DNA of 64,000 nt from Cognatilysobacter bugurensis. Lineage in GTDB: Bacteria; Pseudomonadota; Gammaproteobacteria; Xanthomonadales; Xanthomonadaceae. The stretch spans positions 486,916-550,915 of the forward strand of contig NZ_BMYD01000002.1 in the NCBI RefSeq assembly GCF_014652095.1, read 5' to 3'. A program made the position numbers and the translations under genes. Positions 10,708 to 21,290 of this stretch are shown piece after piece (the first letter of the stretch is position 1; each line of letters starts with the position of its first letter). Under the pieces are notes generated by a model. The model was not told the DNA's origin and did not search any database. It saw nothing but the letters and a program-made list of their open reading frames with translations.

Positions 10708-13302
10708 GTGAAGAAGTCTTCCGCAGTCGTCATGACCGTCCTTGCAAGCGCCTGCCTCACGGCGCTCGCGGCCACGCACACTGGCGCCGTCCAGTGGGTC
10801 GAACCCCTGGAGCCCGCGTCGGTTCCCGCCGCAGAAGGGCCCGTCGACGAAACCCCGCAGCGCTGGTTCGTCGAACTCAGCCAGACCCCCACGTCCGAGG
10901 GCGGCAGTGCGGCGCGCCTGCAATCGGAGAAAAAGGCGTTCCGCGACGCCGCACGCAGCGCCGGCCTGCGCTACATCGAGCACTACGCGTTCGACGGCCT
11001 GTTCAACGGCTTCTCCGTCACGGTCGGCCGCGCCGACCTGAGCGCGCTGATGCGCCTGCCCGGCGTGCGCGCCGTGTACCCGGTCGAGACGATCCAGCGC
11101 CCCGAGCCGGGCCAGTCCGGCCCCGAGATGGCCACCGCGCTCGCGATGACCGGCGCCGACATCGCCCAGAGCCAGCTGGGCCTCGACGGCAGCGGCATCC
11201 GCGTCGCGGTCATGGACACGGGCATCGACATCGATCACCCGGATTTCGGCGGCAGCGGCACCGACGACACCACCGCGTTCCCGTCGGCGCGCATCGTGGC
11301 CGGCTACGACTTCGTCGGTGACGCCTTCAATGCCGACTCGTCCTCGCCGCTGTACAACCCGATCCCCTCGCCGGACGCGAACCCCGACGACTGCGGCGGC
11401 CACGGCACGCACGTGGCGGGCATCATCGGCGCGAACGGCACGGTGAAGGGCGTCGCGCCGAACGTGCAGCTCGGCGCGTACCGCGTGTTCGGCTGCAACG
11501 GCTCGACCACGGCCGACGTCATGGTAGCCGCGATGGAGCGCGCGCTCGCCGACGGCATGCACGTGCTCAACATGAGCATCGGCTCGACCTACCAGTGGCC
11601 CGAATACCCGACCGCCAAGGCCGCAAGCCGCCTCGTGAACCGCCGCATGGTCGTCGTCGCGTCGGCCGGCAACAGCGGCCAGACGGGCGTGTATTCGACC
11701 GGCGCGCCGAGCGTCGGAGACAAGGTCATCTCGGTGGCCTCGTTCGACAACACCCACGTGCGGCAGCCGCTGTTCACCGTGTCCCCCGACGGCACCGAGG
11801 TCGGCTTCAATGCCGCCACGGGCGCGCCGACGCCGCCGACGTCCGGGACGCAGCCGCTCGCGCGCACCGGCACCGCCTCGTCCACGGCCGACGCCTGCGC
11901 GGCGCTGCCGACCGGCAGCCTCACCGGCCGGGTCGCGCTGATCCGCCGCGGCGGCTGCACGTTCAACCTCAAGGCCGTCAACGCGCAGAACGCCGGCGCC
12001 GTGGGCGTGGTGATCTACAACAACGCACCGGGCGCAGTGAACGCGACCGTCGTCGGCGATACGCCGGTCACCGTGCCGACCGTCGGCATCTCCGACACCG
12101 CCGGTCTCATGCTCGACGCGCGCATCGCCAACGGCGGCGCGAGCCTGACGTGGACGCCGAAGGTGGGCTCGTTCCCGAACCCGGCCGGCGGGCTGCTCTC
12201 GTCGTTCACCGCGTACGGGATGTCGCCGGATCTCGCGCTCAAGCCGGACATCGGCGCGCCGGGCGGTTCGATCTATTCGACCTACCCGCTTGAAAGCGGG
12301 GGCTACGCCACGCTCAGCGGCACGTCGATGGCGGCCCCGCACGTGGCCGGCGCCGCCGCGCTGCTGCTGCAGGCCGCGCCGAACACGCCGTCGCAGGCGG
12401 TCGGTCGCATCCTGCAAAACAGCGCGGAGCCGAAGGCCTGGTCGCTCAACCCCGGCACCGGCCTGCTCGACGTCGTGCACCGCCAGGGCGCGGGCATGAT
12501 GCAGATCGACCGCGCGATCGTCTCGGCGGTGCGTGTCGAGCCGGGCAAGCTCTCGCTCGGCGAAAGCGAGACCGGTCCGGCCGCGCGCACGCTGACGGTC
12601 GAGAACACCGGCGACACGCCGGTCACGTACACGTTCAGCGCGACCGGCGCGGTGTCGACCGCGGGCTCGACGTTCACGCCTTCGTTCTTCCTGCCGGCAA
12701 CGGGCGTGGCGTTCGAGGCGTCCAGCGTAACGGTGGCCCCGGGCGCGACCGCGACGGTCAATGTCACGATCACGCCGCCCGCCGCGCCGCTCGGCGGCCA
12801 GTACGGCGGCTACCTCGTGCTCAAGCCAAACGACGGCAGCGCGACGCTGCGCGTGCCGTACGCCGGTTACATCGGCGACTACCAGGCACGGCAGGTCATG
12901 ACGCCGACCGCGAACGGCTTCCCGTGGCTCGCGAAGTCCACGGACGGCTCGTACTTCAACCAGCCCGACGGCGCGACCTACACGCTCTCAGGCGGCGACA
13001 TCCCGTACTTCCTCGTGCACCTCGACCATCAGTCGCGGATGCTGCGGATGGACGTCGTCGAGGCCGCCAGCGGCCGCGTGTGGCGCCGTGCGTCGCAGGT
13101 CGAATACCTCGGCCGCAACTCGTCGCCGACCGGCTTCTTCGCGTACAGCTGGGACGGTCAGGTCAAGGTCGGCAAGCGCACGGAAACCGCGCCGGACGGC
13201 CGGTACCGCATGCGGCTGAGCGTGCTCAAGGCGCTGGGCGACCCGACCAACGAGGCGCATTGGGAGCGTTGGGAATCGCCGGTGATCACGATCGCTCGAT
13301 GA
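10708..13302 (+). CDS. Secreted subtilisin-like serine protease (S8) with PA insert
   Basis: 864 residues from a GTG start at 10708. An N-terminal Sec signal is followed by an inhibitor-type (I9-like) propeptide near residues 50-125. The catalytic triad is visible: Asp170 in VAVMDTGID, His232 in GGHGTHVAG, Ser540 in [12 protein letters not shown]. The unusually long His-Ser gap holds a PA domain (VALIRRGGCTFNLKAVNAQ). After the catalytic domain comes a beta-sandwich (Fn3-like) region and a further C-terminal domain. The architecture fits a secreted degradative protease; the substrate is unknown. A strong terminator follows. Confidence 0.93.
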   Translation: MKKSSAVVMTVLASACLTALAATHTGAVQWVEPLEPASVPAAEGPVDETPQRWFVELSQTPTSEGGSAARLQSEKKAFRDAARSAGLRYIEHYAFDGLFNGFSVTVGRADLSALMRLPGVRAVYPVETIQRPEPGQSGPEMATALAMTGADIAQSQLGLDGSGIRVAVMDTGIDIDHPDFGGSGTDDTTAFPSARIVAGYDFVGDAFNADSSSPLYNPIPSPDANPDDCGGHGTHVAGIIGANGTVKGVAPNVQLGAYRVFGCNGSTTADVMVAAMERALADGMHVLNMSIGSTYQWPEYPTAKAASRLVNRRMVVVASAGNSGQTGVYSTGAPSVGDKVISVASFDNTHVRQPLFTVSPDGTEVGFNAATGAPTPPTSGTQPLARTGTASSTADACAALPTGSLTGRVALIRRGGCTFNLKAVNAQNAGAVGVVIYNNAPGAVNATVVGDTPVTVPTVGISDTAGLMLDARIANGGASLTWTPKVGSFPNPAGGLLSSFTAYGMSPDLALKPDIGAPGGSIYSTYPLESGGYATLSGTSMAAPHVAGAAALLLQAAPNTPSQAVGRILQNSAEPKAWSLNPGTGLLDVVHRQGAGMMQIDRAIVSAVRVEPGKLSLGESETGPAARTLTVENTGDTPVTYTFSATGAVSTAGSTFTPSFFLPATGVAFEASSVTVAPGATATVNVTITPPAAPLGGQYGGYLVLKPNDGSATLRVPYAGYIGDYQARQVMTPTANGFPWLAKSTDGSYFNQPDGATYTLSGGDIPYFLVHLDHQSRMLRMDVVEAASGRVWRRASQVEYLGRNSSPTGFFAYSWDGQVKVGKRTETAPDGRYRMRLSVLKALGDPTNEAHWERWESPVITIAR

Positions 13303-13324
13303 GCGGCGCGAGAGGCTGAAACGA

Positions 13325-13358
13325 CCGGCGGTATTCACGTACCGCCGGGTTCTTTTTT
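13325..13358 (+). terminator. Intrinsic terminator of the first S8 protease
   Basis: Nine-base perfect stem (CCGGCGGTA / TACCGCCGG) with a 6-nt loop, followed by TTCTTTTTT. It starts 22 bp after the protease stop codon. Confidence 0.93.
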
Positions 13359-13427
13359 GCGGTGCAGCGTGCATTGGCCCTCACGGTGCCTTCACGATCG
13401 GGGCGCACCCGACGTGGGGGAGGGAGC

Positions 13428-13468
13428 AAGCCCGCCACCGGCTTCGGCCGGCGCGCGGGCTTTTTTTT
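13428..13468 (+). terminator. Second, orphan intrinsic terminator
   Basis: A stem of the AGCCCGC / GCGGGCT type with an inner CCGGC-TTCG-GCCGG hairpin is followed by eight T residues on the plus strand. It lies about 70 bp beyond the protease terminator with no gene visible between them, so it is either a back-up terminator or the end of a short untranslated RNA. Confidence 0.8.
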
Positions 13469-13863
13469 GCCTGCCGAACGCCGGGCCCGACGAACGGCCG
13501 GGCGTATCCGAAGCGTGGCAGTGTCGGTGGCGTCGCCGGTGGCGCGAGCCGCAGGCCGGTGTCGATCAAACCTCCGCGCGCGCCCCTGGCTCGAGCCGGC
13601 GCACGAATGCCATGTCCGATCAACGCGTGCGGCAGCAGCATGAGCCGTGCTCGCCTGATCGGTTTGAATTGCCCCAATGTTTCGGTGGCGATACGCACCG
13701 CCCACGCGCATGCGCCGGCAATCCGCCTGCAAGCCCCGGCCGGCGGGGCGCGGTCCAACGCGGCGCGCATGTATCGCAAAAGTACAGCCGCGGCCTCGAG
13801 CGCCGCTGCTAGCCTCGGACCGGGCCCAGGCCCGTCTTCGACACATCACAGGAAGGGGCATCC
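13469..13863 (+). other. Intergenic region before the second S8 protease
   Basis: No reading frame here has convincing protein features; the open frames look like by-products of GC bias. The stretch should hold the promoter of the downstream protease, but I see no clear sigma-70 match. A purine-rich GGAAGGGG just before 13864 is the likely ribosome-binding site. Confidence 0.5.
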
Positions 13864-15231
13864 ATGAAGAAGCTTTCCCTGGCGGCGGCCGTTGCTGCGG
13901 CCCTCGTCGCAGGTCACGCGCACGCGGCCGCCTACATCGTCCAGGCGCGCGGCGCGAACTTCGACGCCAAGCTGGAGCGCAAGGTCGAATCGCTCGGCGC
14001 GAAGGTCGTTGCGCGCTACCCGCAGATCGGCGTCGCGATCGTCGAGGCCGACACGCGGTTCGATGCACGCGCGACGGCGCTGCCGGAAGTGCAGTCGGCC
14101 ACGCGCGACCGGACGTTGCAGTTCGACGTGCCCGAGGCCGTGCCGGCGGGCCGCGTCACCGCGATGGCCGAGCCGCCGAATTCGGGCGACGACGATTTCC
14201 TCTACGACCTGCAGTGGGGCTTCGACGCGATGAACGTCCAGGCCGCATGGGCGAAGGGTTTCCGCGGCGCAGGCGCGCGCGTCGCCGTGCTGGACTCGGG
14301 CCTGGATTGCACCCATCCGGACCTCGCCCCGAACAACCTCGCGGCGCTCAACGCATCGTTCGTGCCGGGCGAGACCGCGTGCGAAGTCCAGCCGTACCCC
14401 GCGTTCAATCACGGCACGCACGTGGCCGGCACGATCGCGGCGGCCGACAACGGCATCGGCGTGATCGGCGTGGCGCCGGAGTCGAAGTTCTTTGCGGTGA
14501 AGGTGCTGTCGGCCTACACCGGCAGCGGCAGCTTCGCCGGCATCCTCGAGGGCATCATGTACGCCGTCGAGAAGGACGCCGACGTCATCAACATGAGCCT
14601 CGGTGTGCGCGGCGGCCTGCCGGTCGGGCGCGACACGCGCGAGCTCGTCGGCGCCGTGCAGCGCGCGGTGCTGCACGCCAAGCGCGAGAACACGATTGTC
14701 ATCGCCGCGGCCGGCAACGACGGCACCGACTACGACACGGCGACCGCGCCGGACGGCGGGCGCCTCATGGCGTTCCCGGCGGGCGTGACCGGCGTCGTCG
14801 CGATCGCGGCGAACGCGCCGCTCGGCTGGGCGCTGAACCCGGCCGCGGCCGACCTCGACCGCTCGGCCAGCTACACGAACTACGGCCGTCGACTGATCGA
14901 CCTGTCGGCACCGGGCGGCGACAGCGAGTACCTCGGCAACGAGGCCTGCAACGTCGCTGGTTATGGCCTGCCGTGCTGGTTGTTCGACATGGTGGTCAGC
15001 ACCTCGACCGGTGGCTGGAGCTTCTCCGCCGGCACCAGCATGGCCGCGCCGCATGCGGCCGGTGTTGCGGCGCTCGTCGTCGGCGCGGCCGGCGGTGAGT
15101 TGCACGCCAACCGCATCGAGAACGCGCTCCGCCGCGGCGCGGACGACGTCGGCGCACCCGGTTTCGACCCGATGCACGGCCACGGTCGCGTCGACGCCGG
15201 CGATTCCGTCGACAAGGTGCGCACGCGCTGA
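13864..15231 (+). CDS. Secreted subtilisin-like serine protease (S8), compact form
   Basis: 455 residues with a clear Sec signal ([21 protein letters not shown], cleavage after AHA) and a short propeptide. The triad is Asp144 in VAVLDSGLD, His183 in NHGTHVAG and Ser392 in [12 protein letters not shown]. Unlike its upstream neighbour it has no PA insert and no C-terminal sandwich. The two proteases are separated by about 560 bp with two terminators, so they are independently transcribed and are not recent duplicates. Confidence 0.94.
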   Translation: MKKLSLAAAVAAALVAGHAHAAAYIVQARGANFDAKLERKVESLGAKVVARYPQIGVAIVEADTRFDARATALPEVQSATRDRTLQFDVPEAVPAGRVTAMAEPPNSGDDDFLYDLQWGFDAMNVQAAWAKGFRGAGARVAVLDSGLDCTHPDLAPNNLAALNASFVPGETACEVQPYPAFNHGTHVAGTIAAADNGIGVIGVAPESKFFAVKVLSAYTGSGSFAGILEGIMYAVEKDADVINMSLGVRGGLPVGRDTRELVGAVQRAVLHAKRENTIVIAAAGNDGTDYDTATAPDGGRLMAFPAGVTGVVAIAANAPLGWALNPAAADLDRSASYTNYGRRLIDLSAPGGDSEYLGNEACNVAGYGLPCWLFDMVVSTSTGGWSFSAGTSMAAPHAAGVAALVVGAAGGELHANRIENALRRGADDVGAPGFDPMHGHGRVDAGDSVDKVRTR

Positions 15232-15237
15232 GTCACG

Positions 15238-15277
15238 GGCCGGGCGCCCGCTTTAAAGCGGCGCCCGGCCAGTTTTC
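15238..15277 (+). terminator. Terminator of the second S8 protease
   Basis: Inverted repeat GGCCGGGCGC / GCGCCCGGCC around a loop that contains CTTTAAAG, followed by AGTTTTC. It begins 7 bp after the stop codon. The T tract is short. Confidence 0.78.
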
Positions 15278-15350
15278 TGCGGCACCCGCAGGCTCGGCCA
15301 CGCACCTGCGCGGAGAGGTTGTCGATATCGCGGCATGCGACCATCCGCGC

Positions 15351-18164
15351 ATGCCGCCGACCGCCGCTGCCGCTTCCGAACGCCTGCTCGCCCGCCTTCG
15401 CGTGATCGCGCCCGGCGTGCTTGCCGATCCCGAAGTGGCCGCGCGCATGGAGCGCGTGGCGCTGGCGAGCGACTTCGCCGTCGACACCTTCGAGCGCCAG
15501 CCGGAGTTGCTGCGCAGCCTCGCGGACGACGCCCGCGCGCCCGCTGCGCCGCCGCCGACGCTCACCGTCGACAACCGCCACGAATGGCCCGCGCTGCTGC
15601 GCCGCCACCGGACCGCCGAGTCGACGCGGCTGATCTGGCGCGACGTGCTCGGCATCGACGATGTCGACGCCACGCTCGCCGGCAGCACCCGCCTGGCTGA
15701 AGAGTGTCTTTGCACTGCGCTGGATGCCCTCGAGCGCGAATTCGCCACGCGCCACGGCGTCATCCGCGCCCGCGAAGAGGACGGCACGGCGGGCGAGGTG
15801 CAGCGGCTCGTCGTGTTCGGGCTTGGCAAGCTCGGCGGCGGCGAGCTCAACTTCAGCTCGGACGTCGACCTCGTCTACGCCTACGAGCACGACGGCGAGT
15901 GCGACACCAGCGCGCATCCCGGCGCACGGCCGCTCGATTCGAGCTCGTACTTCGCCCGGCTCGGCCAGCAACTGGCCAAGCTGCTCGACGAGATCACCGC
16001 CGACGGCTTCTGCCACCGCGTCGACCTGCGCCTGCGCCCGTACGGCAATGCCGGCCGCGTCGCGTGGTCGTTCGCCGCGATGGAGCAGTACTTCCAGCGC
16101 GAGGGGCGCGACTGGGAACGCTACGCATGGCAGAAGGCGCGGCCGATTGCCGGTGACCTCGACGCGGGCGAGCGCTTTCTCGAGATGCTGCGGCCGTTCG
16201 TCTACCGCCGTTACCTCGATTTCGGCGCGCTCGACGGGCTGCGCGCGATGAAGGCTGCGATCGCCGCGGAGGTCGCGCGGCGCGAGCTCGCCGACGACGT
16301 CAAGCGCGGTTCCGGCGGCATCCGCGAAATCGAGTTCCTCGTGCAGGCGCTGCAGCTGATCCACGGCGGCCGCGATGCCACCCTGCGCGCCCGTGCGCTG
16401 CGACCCGCGCTCGAGGCGCTCGTCGCCACGCATCACATCGACGCCGAGGCCGGCGCAATGCTCGCGGAGTCGTACCGGTTCCTGCGCCGCGTCGAAAACC
16501 GCCTGCAGATGCTGCGCGACGCGCAGACGCATGTGTTGCCCGAATCGCCCGATGACCGGGCCCGCATCGCTGCCGGCCTCGACTTCGACGGTTGGGACGC
16601 GCTGTACGACGCGCTCGCTGCTCATCGCGCGCAGGTCGGCGCGGAGTTCGGGGCATTGCTCGCGCCGCAGCGCGGCGAAGACGTGCCCGACTCGCTGGCG
16701 GTGTATTGGCATGCGCTGCCCGACGCGGGCGACGCCGCCGCGCTCGCGCAGGCCGGGTTCGTCGAGGTCGGCAACGCCGATACGCTGCTGCGCGATTTCG
16801 CCCGCAGTCCGGGGGTGCGCGGTTTGTCGGACCACGCGCGCACCCGGCTCGACCGCGTGCTGCCTGCGCTGCTGCAGGGCGCCGCGCAGGCGTCCTCGCC
16901 GATGCTCGCGTTGCGCCGGCTGCTCGCGCTGCTGCACAACATCCTGCGCAGAAGCGCGTACCTCGCGCTGCTCGCCGAGCAGCCGGCCGCGCTCGAGCGC
17001 CTGGTCGATGTCGTCGGCCGCAGCGCACTGCTGGCTGAGCGGCTGGCCGCGCATCCGCTGCTGCTCGACGAACTGCTCGACGCCCGCGTCGCCGGGCCGC
17101 TGCCCGACCGGGCGCAACTGCTCGACGCATGTGAGGCCGTGGCCGTCGAAGACGACACCGAAGCGACGCTGCATGCGCTCAACGAAGTGCGGCAGGCGCT
17201 CGGCTTTCGCATCGCAATGGCCCTGCGCGACGGCCGCGAGAGTGCGACCGAAAGTGCGCGGCAACTCGCGTGGCTCGCCGACGGCGTCGTGCGGCGCGTG
17301 TGCTCCCTCGCCTACGACGAAGTCGCGATTGCGCACGGGCGCGTGCCCGGGGCGCGGTTCGCCGTGCTCGGCTACGGCAGCCTCGGCGGCGAGGAGCTCG
17401 GCTTCGGTTCGGACCTGGATCTCGTGTTTCTTTACGACGCGCCGCGGGATGCGCAATCGGACGGCGAACGCCCGCTCGATGCGCCGCGCTGGTTCGCGCG
17501 GCTCGCGCAGAAGCTCGTCGCGCTGCTCGGCGCGGTCACCGCGGGCGGCCGGCTGTACGACGTCGACGTGCGGCTGCGACCGGACGGCGCGAAGGGCCTG
17601 CTGGTCTCGAGCATCGCGAGTTTTTCGGAGTACCAGCGCCATCGCGCGTGGACGTGGGAGCACCAGGCGCTGGTGCGCGCGCGTTGCGTAAGCGGCGATG
17701 CGTCGCTGCATGAGGACTTCGAGCGCGTGCGCACGGAGACGCTGGCGCGTGAGCGCGATCCGGAGCGCGTGCTCGACGACGTCTCCGCGATGCGCCGCCG
17801 CATGCGGGCCGAGCTCGATCGCAGCGACGCGGCGATGTTCGACCTCAAGCAGGGCGCCGGCGGTCTCGTCGACCTCGAATTCCTGCTGCAGGCCGCCGTG
17901 CTCGCGCACGCGCACGCGCATCCGGCACTGCTGGCGCCGCGCAGCACGCCTGCGCTGATCGACACCGCGCAGGCCTGTGAAGTGCTCGACGCCGCCACGG
18001 CGGACGCGCTGCGCGCCGCCCACGCCGGCCTTCTCGCCGCAGGCCTGCACTGCACGCTCGATCGCCGCGGTCGGCGCGTGGCGCCCGGGGCGCAGATCGA
18101 GGCCTGGCGTGCGCTCGTTACGCGCGCCTGCAGCGGATTCGGATTGCGCTTCGAGCCGCGCTGA
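15351..18164 (+). CDS. glnE: Bifunctional glutamine synthetase adenylyltransferase / adenylyl-removing enzyme
   Basis: 937 residues, close to the 946 of the E. coli enzyme. It contains two nucleotidyltransferase domains. The N-terminal one carries [20 protein letters not shown] near residue 157 (the AMP-removing half). The C-terminal one carries [20 protein letters not shown] near residue 673 (the adenylylating half). Each is followed by an all-helical domain with an [18 protein letters not shown] motif. It tunes glutamine synthetase in response to PII (GlnB/GlnK) and glutamine in the cytoplasm. No nitrogen-regulation gene sits next to it. Confidence 0.96.
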   Translation: MPPTAAAASERLLARLRVIAPGVLADPEVAARMERVALASDFAVDTFERQPELLRSLADDARAPAAPPPTLTVDNRHEWPALLRRHRTAESTRLIWRDVLGIDDVDATLAGSTRLAEECLCTALDALEREFATRHGVIRAREEDGTAGEVQRLVVFGLGKLGGGELNFSSDVDLVYAYEHDGECDTSAHPGARPLDSSSYFARLGQQLAKLLDEITADGFCHRVDLRLRPYGNAGRVAWSFAAMEQYFQREGRDWERYAWQKARPIAGDLDAGERFLEMLRPFVYRRYLDFGALDGLRAMKAAIAAEVARRELADDVKRGSGGIREIEFLVQALQLIHGGRDATLRARALRPALEALVATHHIDAEAGAMLAESYRFLRRVENRLQMLRDAQTHVLPESPDDRARIAAGLDFDGWDALYDALAAHRAQVGAEFGALLAPQRGEDVPDSLAVYWHALPDAGDAAALAQAGFVEVGNADTLLRDFARSPGVRGLSDHARTRLDRVLPALLQGAAQASSPMLALRRLLALLHNILRRSAYLALLAEQPAALERLVDVVGRSALLAERLAAHPLLLDELLDARVAGPLPDRAQLLDACEAVAVEDDTEATLHALNEVRQALGFRIAMALRDGRESATESARQLAWLADGVVRRVCSLAYDEVAIAHGRVPGARFAVLGYGSLGGEELGFGSDLDLVFLYDAPRDAQSDGERPLDAPRWFARLAQKLVALLGAVTAGGRLYDVDVRLRPDGAKGLLVSSIASFSEYQRHRAWTWEHQALVRARCVSGDASLHEDFERVRTETLARERDPERVLDDVSAMRRRMRAELDRSDAAMFDLKQGAGGLVDLEFLLQAAVLAHAHAHPALLAPRSTPALIDTAQACEVLDAATADALRAAHAGLLAAGLHCTLDRRGRRVAPGAQIEAWRALVTRACSGFGLRFEPR

Positions 18165-18170
18165 GCGAGC

Positions 18171-19178
18171 TCAGCGGCGAGCGTCGAAGCGCGCGCGCAC
18201 CTCGGCCGCGACGCGCGCCGTTTCGCGCAATGGCGTGACGTCGAACGGTGCAAGCGCGTCGTCGAGCGCGCGCACGCGCCCCATCTGGAGCAGGTGGTCG
18301 ACGAAGCGTCGCGGCCGCCCCTGCAAGGTGTCGATGCCGGCGACGTACACCGGCGCATGCGTCGCGCATGCCTCGGACAGCATGTTCACCGAATCGGCCG
18401 TGCAGACGATGACGTCGGCGAACGCGAGCAAGCCCGAGTAGGGATTGGCCCCGTCGGCATCGCGGGTCCACGCAAGGTGCGGGACGGGCAGGGCGCGCAA
18501 CGCATCGCGCACGTCGTCGGGCGTGCGTCTCGATGCGGTCGCAAGGATGCGTCCGTGCGTGCGGCTCGCCCAATGACGCACGCATTTGAGCACCGGGGCG
18601 AACGTGCCCGCGTCGAACCGGCCGTGCGCGTTGGAACCGCCCACGAGCAGCGCGAGCTGAGGAGTTTCGTCCGCCGCGAGCGAAGCGAACGCCACGCGGG
18701 CTTGCGCAAGCCAGGCATCGTCGACCGGATGCAGACTGCCGGCGAGCGTCACGACGTTCGCGCCCTGCAACCCATCGTGCTGCGGTGTGATCACGAGATC
18801 CCACAGCGCAGGATCGAGCCGGGGATCGAGGATCTGCACTGCGAATGTGCCGCGCGCACGCAGCTCGCGCGTGGCGAGCGCGGCCTGTCGACCGCAGCCG
18901 ATCGCAAGCGCCGGGGCATCTGTCAGTGCACGACGGAATGCATCGCCGAACGCATGCACGCTGCCGGGCGCAGCGCGCGGCGCCCACCATCGCCACGGCG
19001 CGCGCGCCTGCAGCGTCCAATCACGCGGCGCGGGATGCAGCGCATCTGCCAGCGCCTGCGCCTGGCGCACGTTGCCGGCGCGGCCGTCGGTGAGCGTCCA
19101 GCACGCGAGCGAAGCGGGCAGGCGGGCGTCGTCGAATCGTTGCACGCGCGGGCAGGTCCGTTCCGGCAGCGCCGGCAT
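18171..19178 (-). CDS. ELM1/GtrOC1-family protein (DUF1022-type)
   Basis: 335 residues of the mitochondrial-fission ELM1-like family common in Proteobacteria. Visible family traits are the N-terminal [34 protein letters not shown], the [10 protein letters not shown] block, [12 protein letters not shown], and [22 protein letters not shown]. The layout resembles GT-B glycosyltransferases (two Rossmann-like halves), and relatives are often found near LPS genes. The biochemical activity is unproven. It is convergent with glnE (6-bp gap) and divergent from the next gene. The start at 19178 is the first Met; a downstream start would remove a few non-conserved residues. Confidence 0.8.
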   Translation of the reverse strand: MPALPERTCPRVQRFDDARLPASLACWTLTDGRAGNVRQAQALADALHPAPRDWTLQARAPWRWWAPRAAPGSVHAFGDAFRRALTDAPALAIGCGRQAALATRELRARGTFAVQILDPRLDPALWDLVITPQHDGLQGANVVTLAGSLHPVDDAWLAQARVAFASLAADETPQLALLVGGSNAHGRFDAGTFAPVLKCVRHWASRTHGRILATASRRTPDDVRDALRALPVPHLAWTRDADGANPYSGLLAFADVIVCTADSVNMLSEACATHAPVYVAGIDTLQGRPRRFVDHLLQMGRVRALDDALAPFDVTPLRETARVAAEVRARFDARR

Positions 19179-19248
19179 GGCATTGACGCGCGCACTCTAC
19201 ACTTGCCCGATTGCCGCATCGCAGCGGCGCATGTTCAAGGAGCCCCTG

Positions 19249-19839
19249 ATGTCGCACCGCCTGCCCGACGAGTCGCTCGACCGCCTGTTCCGCACCGCAC
19301 GCACGCACAACGCGCTCGGTGGCGAGGTGAGTGACGACACGCTGCGCGCGCTGTACGACCTGCTCAAGTGGGCCCCGACGAGCGCGAACGCGTCGCCCGG
19401 TCGCTTCGTGTTCGTGAAGTCGGCCGAAGCGAAAAAGCGCCTCGAGCCCGCGCTCGACGAAGGCAACCGCGACAAGACGATGGCCGCGCCGGTGACTGTG
19501 ATCGTCGGCCACGACCTCGACTTCGCCGAGAAGCTGCCGTACCTGTTCCCACACGCGGATGCGAAGTCGTGGTTCGCGGGTGCGAGCGACGAGGCGCTTG
19601 CGACGTTTGGGCTGCGCAACGGCAGCCTGCAGGGCGCGTACCTGATGTTTGCCGCGCGCGCGTTGGGTCTGGATTGCGGCCCGATGTCCGGTTTCAACAA
19701 CGCGAAGGTCGATGCTGAGTTCTTTGCCGGCACGCGTATCCGCTCGAACTTCCTCATCAACCTCGGCTACGGCAAGCCCGAAGAACTGTTCCCGCGCTCG
19801 CCGCGCCTGCCGTTCGACGAAGCCGCGCAGATCCTTTGA
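19249..19839 (+). CDS. rutE: Nitroreductase-family malonic semialdehyde reductase (RutE-like)
   Basis: 196 residues from the ATG at 19249, which has AAGGA eight bases upstream; this is exactly the length of E. coli RutE. The motifs HNALGG...[20 protein letters not shown] and [11 protein letters not shown] fit the HadB/RutE branch of flavin nitroreductases, which reduce malonic semialdehyde with FMN and NAD(P)H in uracil breakdown. No other rut gene is nearby, so a general aldehyde or nitro reductase role is equally possible. An in-frame ATG at 19231 gives a six-residue extension but a worse ribosome-binding site. Confidence 0.88.
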   Translation: MSHRLPDESLDRLFRTARTHNALGGEVSDDTLRALYDLLKWAPTSANASPGRFVFVKSAEAKKRLEPALDEGNRDKTMAAPVTVIVGHDLDFAEKLPYLFPHADAKSWFAGASDEALATFGLRNGSLQGAYLMFAARALGLDCGPMSGFNNAKVDAEFFAGTRIRSNFLINLGYGKPEELFPRSPRLPFDEAAQIL

Positions 19840-19880
19840 TCCACCCGATGTCCCTGCTGTCCCATCGACGGAGCCAAGCC

Positions 19881-20507
19881 ATGTTCAAGCGTCTCGTTCT
19901 TGCTGCCACGCTCGCCGCGGCCTCCGCCGTCGCGACCGCCGCGCCGGTCACCTACAAGATCGATCCGAACCACACCGACGTGATCGCGAGCTGGAGCCAC
20001 TTCGGCTTTTCCAAGCCCGTCGCGCACTTCGGCGCCGTCGACGGCACGATCGTCCACGACGCCGACAACGTCGGTACGTCGTCGGTCAACGTCGTGATCC
20101 CGCTTTCGGGCCTGAACTCGCACGTGGAGGCGTTCGACGAGCACCTGCGCAGCGCGGACTTCTTCGAAGCCGAAAAGTATCCGGACATCCGCTTCCGCAG
20201 CACGAAGGTCGAGGCCGCGGGCGACAACAAGCTGCGCGTCATCGGCGATCTCAGCGTCAAGGGGATCACTAAGCCGGCGGTGCTCGACGTGACGCTCAAT
20301 AAGCAGGGCGAACACCCGATGGCGAAGCGTCCGGCGATCGGCTTCGATGCGACGACCACGCTCAAGCGCAGCGATTTCGGCGTGGGCAAGTACGCGCCAA
20401 ACGTCAGCGACGAGGTCGAGATCCGGATCACGACCGAGGCGCTGGTGCCGAAGGCCGAGGCGGCCGACGCGAAGCCGCAGCCCAAGGCCAAGAACGCAAA
20501 GTCGTAA
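19881..20507 (+). CDS. YceI-family periplasmic protein
   Basis: 208 residues starting at ATG 19881, chosen because it begins a clean signal peptide (MFKRLVLAATLAAASAVATA, cleavage before APVTY). The mature part is a single YceI domain: YKIDPNHTDVIASWSHFGFSK near the start, a VDGTIV segment, VIPLSGLNSHVEAFDEHLRS, and PDIRFRSTKVE. YceI proteins are lipocalin-like beta barrels that bind isoprenoid or other lipids in the periplasm. A Lys/Ala-rich tail (about 20 residues) extends the C-terminus. It lies 41 bp after the rutE-like gene, possibly co-transcribed. Confidence 0.93.
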   Translation: MFKRLVLAATLAAASAVATAAPVTYKIDPNHTDVIASWSHFGFSKPVAHFGAVDGTIVHDADNVGTSSVNVVIPLSGLNSHVEAFDEHLRSADFFEAEKYPDIRFRSTKVEAAGDNKLRVIGDLSVKGITKPAVLDVTLNKQGEHPMAKRPAIGFDATTTLKRSDFGVGKYAPNVSDEVEIRITTEALVPKAEAADAKPQPKAKNAKS

Positions 20508-20510
20508 GCC

Positions 20511-21224
20511 GTGATCCTCGACCGCCCTTCCGACGCGCGCGGGCGCGTGCAGGCCGGCTGGCTCGACAGCCGGCACACGTTCTCGTTCGGGCATTACTAC
20601 GACCCAGCGTGGATGGGCTTCGGCCCGCTGCGCGTGATCAATGAAGACCGCGTCGACCCCGGCGCGGGCTTCGCGCCGCATCGCCACGCGAACATGGAAA
20701 TCCTCAGCTACGTGGTCAGCGGCGCGCTTGCGCATCGCGACAGCACGGGCGGCGGCGGCGTGATCGGTCCGGGCGAGTTGCAGTGGATGAGCGCCGGGCA
20801 CGGCGTGGAACACAGCGAATACAACGGCTCGAAGGACGAGCCGGTGCATTTCCTGCAGATCTGGATCCAGCCCTCGCGCCTGAACCACAAGCCCGCGTAC
20901 GCGCAGCGGGCGGCCGTTGGCGAGGATGCACACGGGCGCTGGCTGCAGCTGGCGTCGCCCGACGGGGCGGACGGCAGCCTCGCGATCCGCCAGGACGCGC
21001 GGTTGTCGGTCGCGCGGCTGGCGCCGGGCGAGCGCGTCGAGCACACGCTCCACCCGGCGCGGCGCGCGTGGCTGCACGTGGTGAGTGGCGCGGTCGACGT
21101 CGGCGGCGAGCTCTTGCAGGTCGGCGATGCGCGCGGTTGGGTCGATGAGGCCGGCACGCTCGTGCTCGCTGGAAAGAGCGATGCGCGCGCCGAGGTGCTG
21201 CTGTTCGACCTGCCGCGTGACTGA
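20511..21224 (+). CDS. Pirin family protein (YhhW type)
   Basis: 237 residues from a GTG three bases after the yceI-like stop. It has the bicupin features of pirins: TFSFGHYYDPAWMGFGPLRV, a metal-site block FAPHRHANMEILSYVVSG with the His-x-His and Glu ligands, and GELQWMSAGHGVEHSEYN with the later His. Bacterial pirins of this type act on quercetin in vitro or serve as redox-sensitive regulators; the role here is unknown. Tight spacing suggests co-expression with the yceI-like gene. Confidence 0.93.
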   Translation: MILDRPSDARGRVQAGWLDSRHTFSFGHYYDPAWMGFGPLRVINEDRVDPGAGFAPHRHANMEILSYVVSGALAHRDSTGGGGVIGPGELQWMSAGHGVEHSEYNGSKDEPVHFLQIWIQPSRLNHKPAYAQRAAVGEDAHGRWLQLASPDGADGSLAIRQDARLSVARLAPGERVEHTLHPARRAWLHVVSGAVDVGGELLQVGDARGWVDEAGTLVLAGKSDARAEVLLFDLPRD

Positions 21225-21290
21225 TCTGGATGCCGGGCACGCGGGGCGCGGCTGCTAGACTGCGCGCCCCGTGTGTTGCTGCCGAACCCC

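Noticed and set aside
14961..18050. Minus-strand open frame of 1029 codons opposite glnE
   Set aside because: It is the antisense reflection of glnE in a GC-rich genome. It has no recognisable domain, while glnE on the plus strand has two intact nucleotidyltransferase motifs.
18787..19248. In-frame upstream extension of the RutE-like gene
   Set aside because: The extension overlaps the ELM1-like gene on the other strand, has no coding character, and the ATG at 19249 has a good ribosome-binding site and gives the exact family length.
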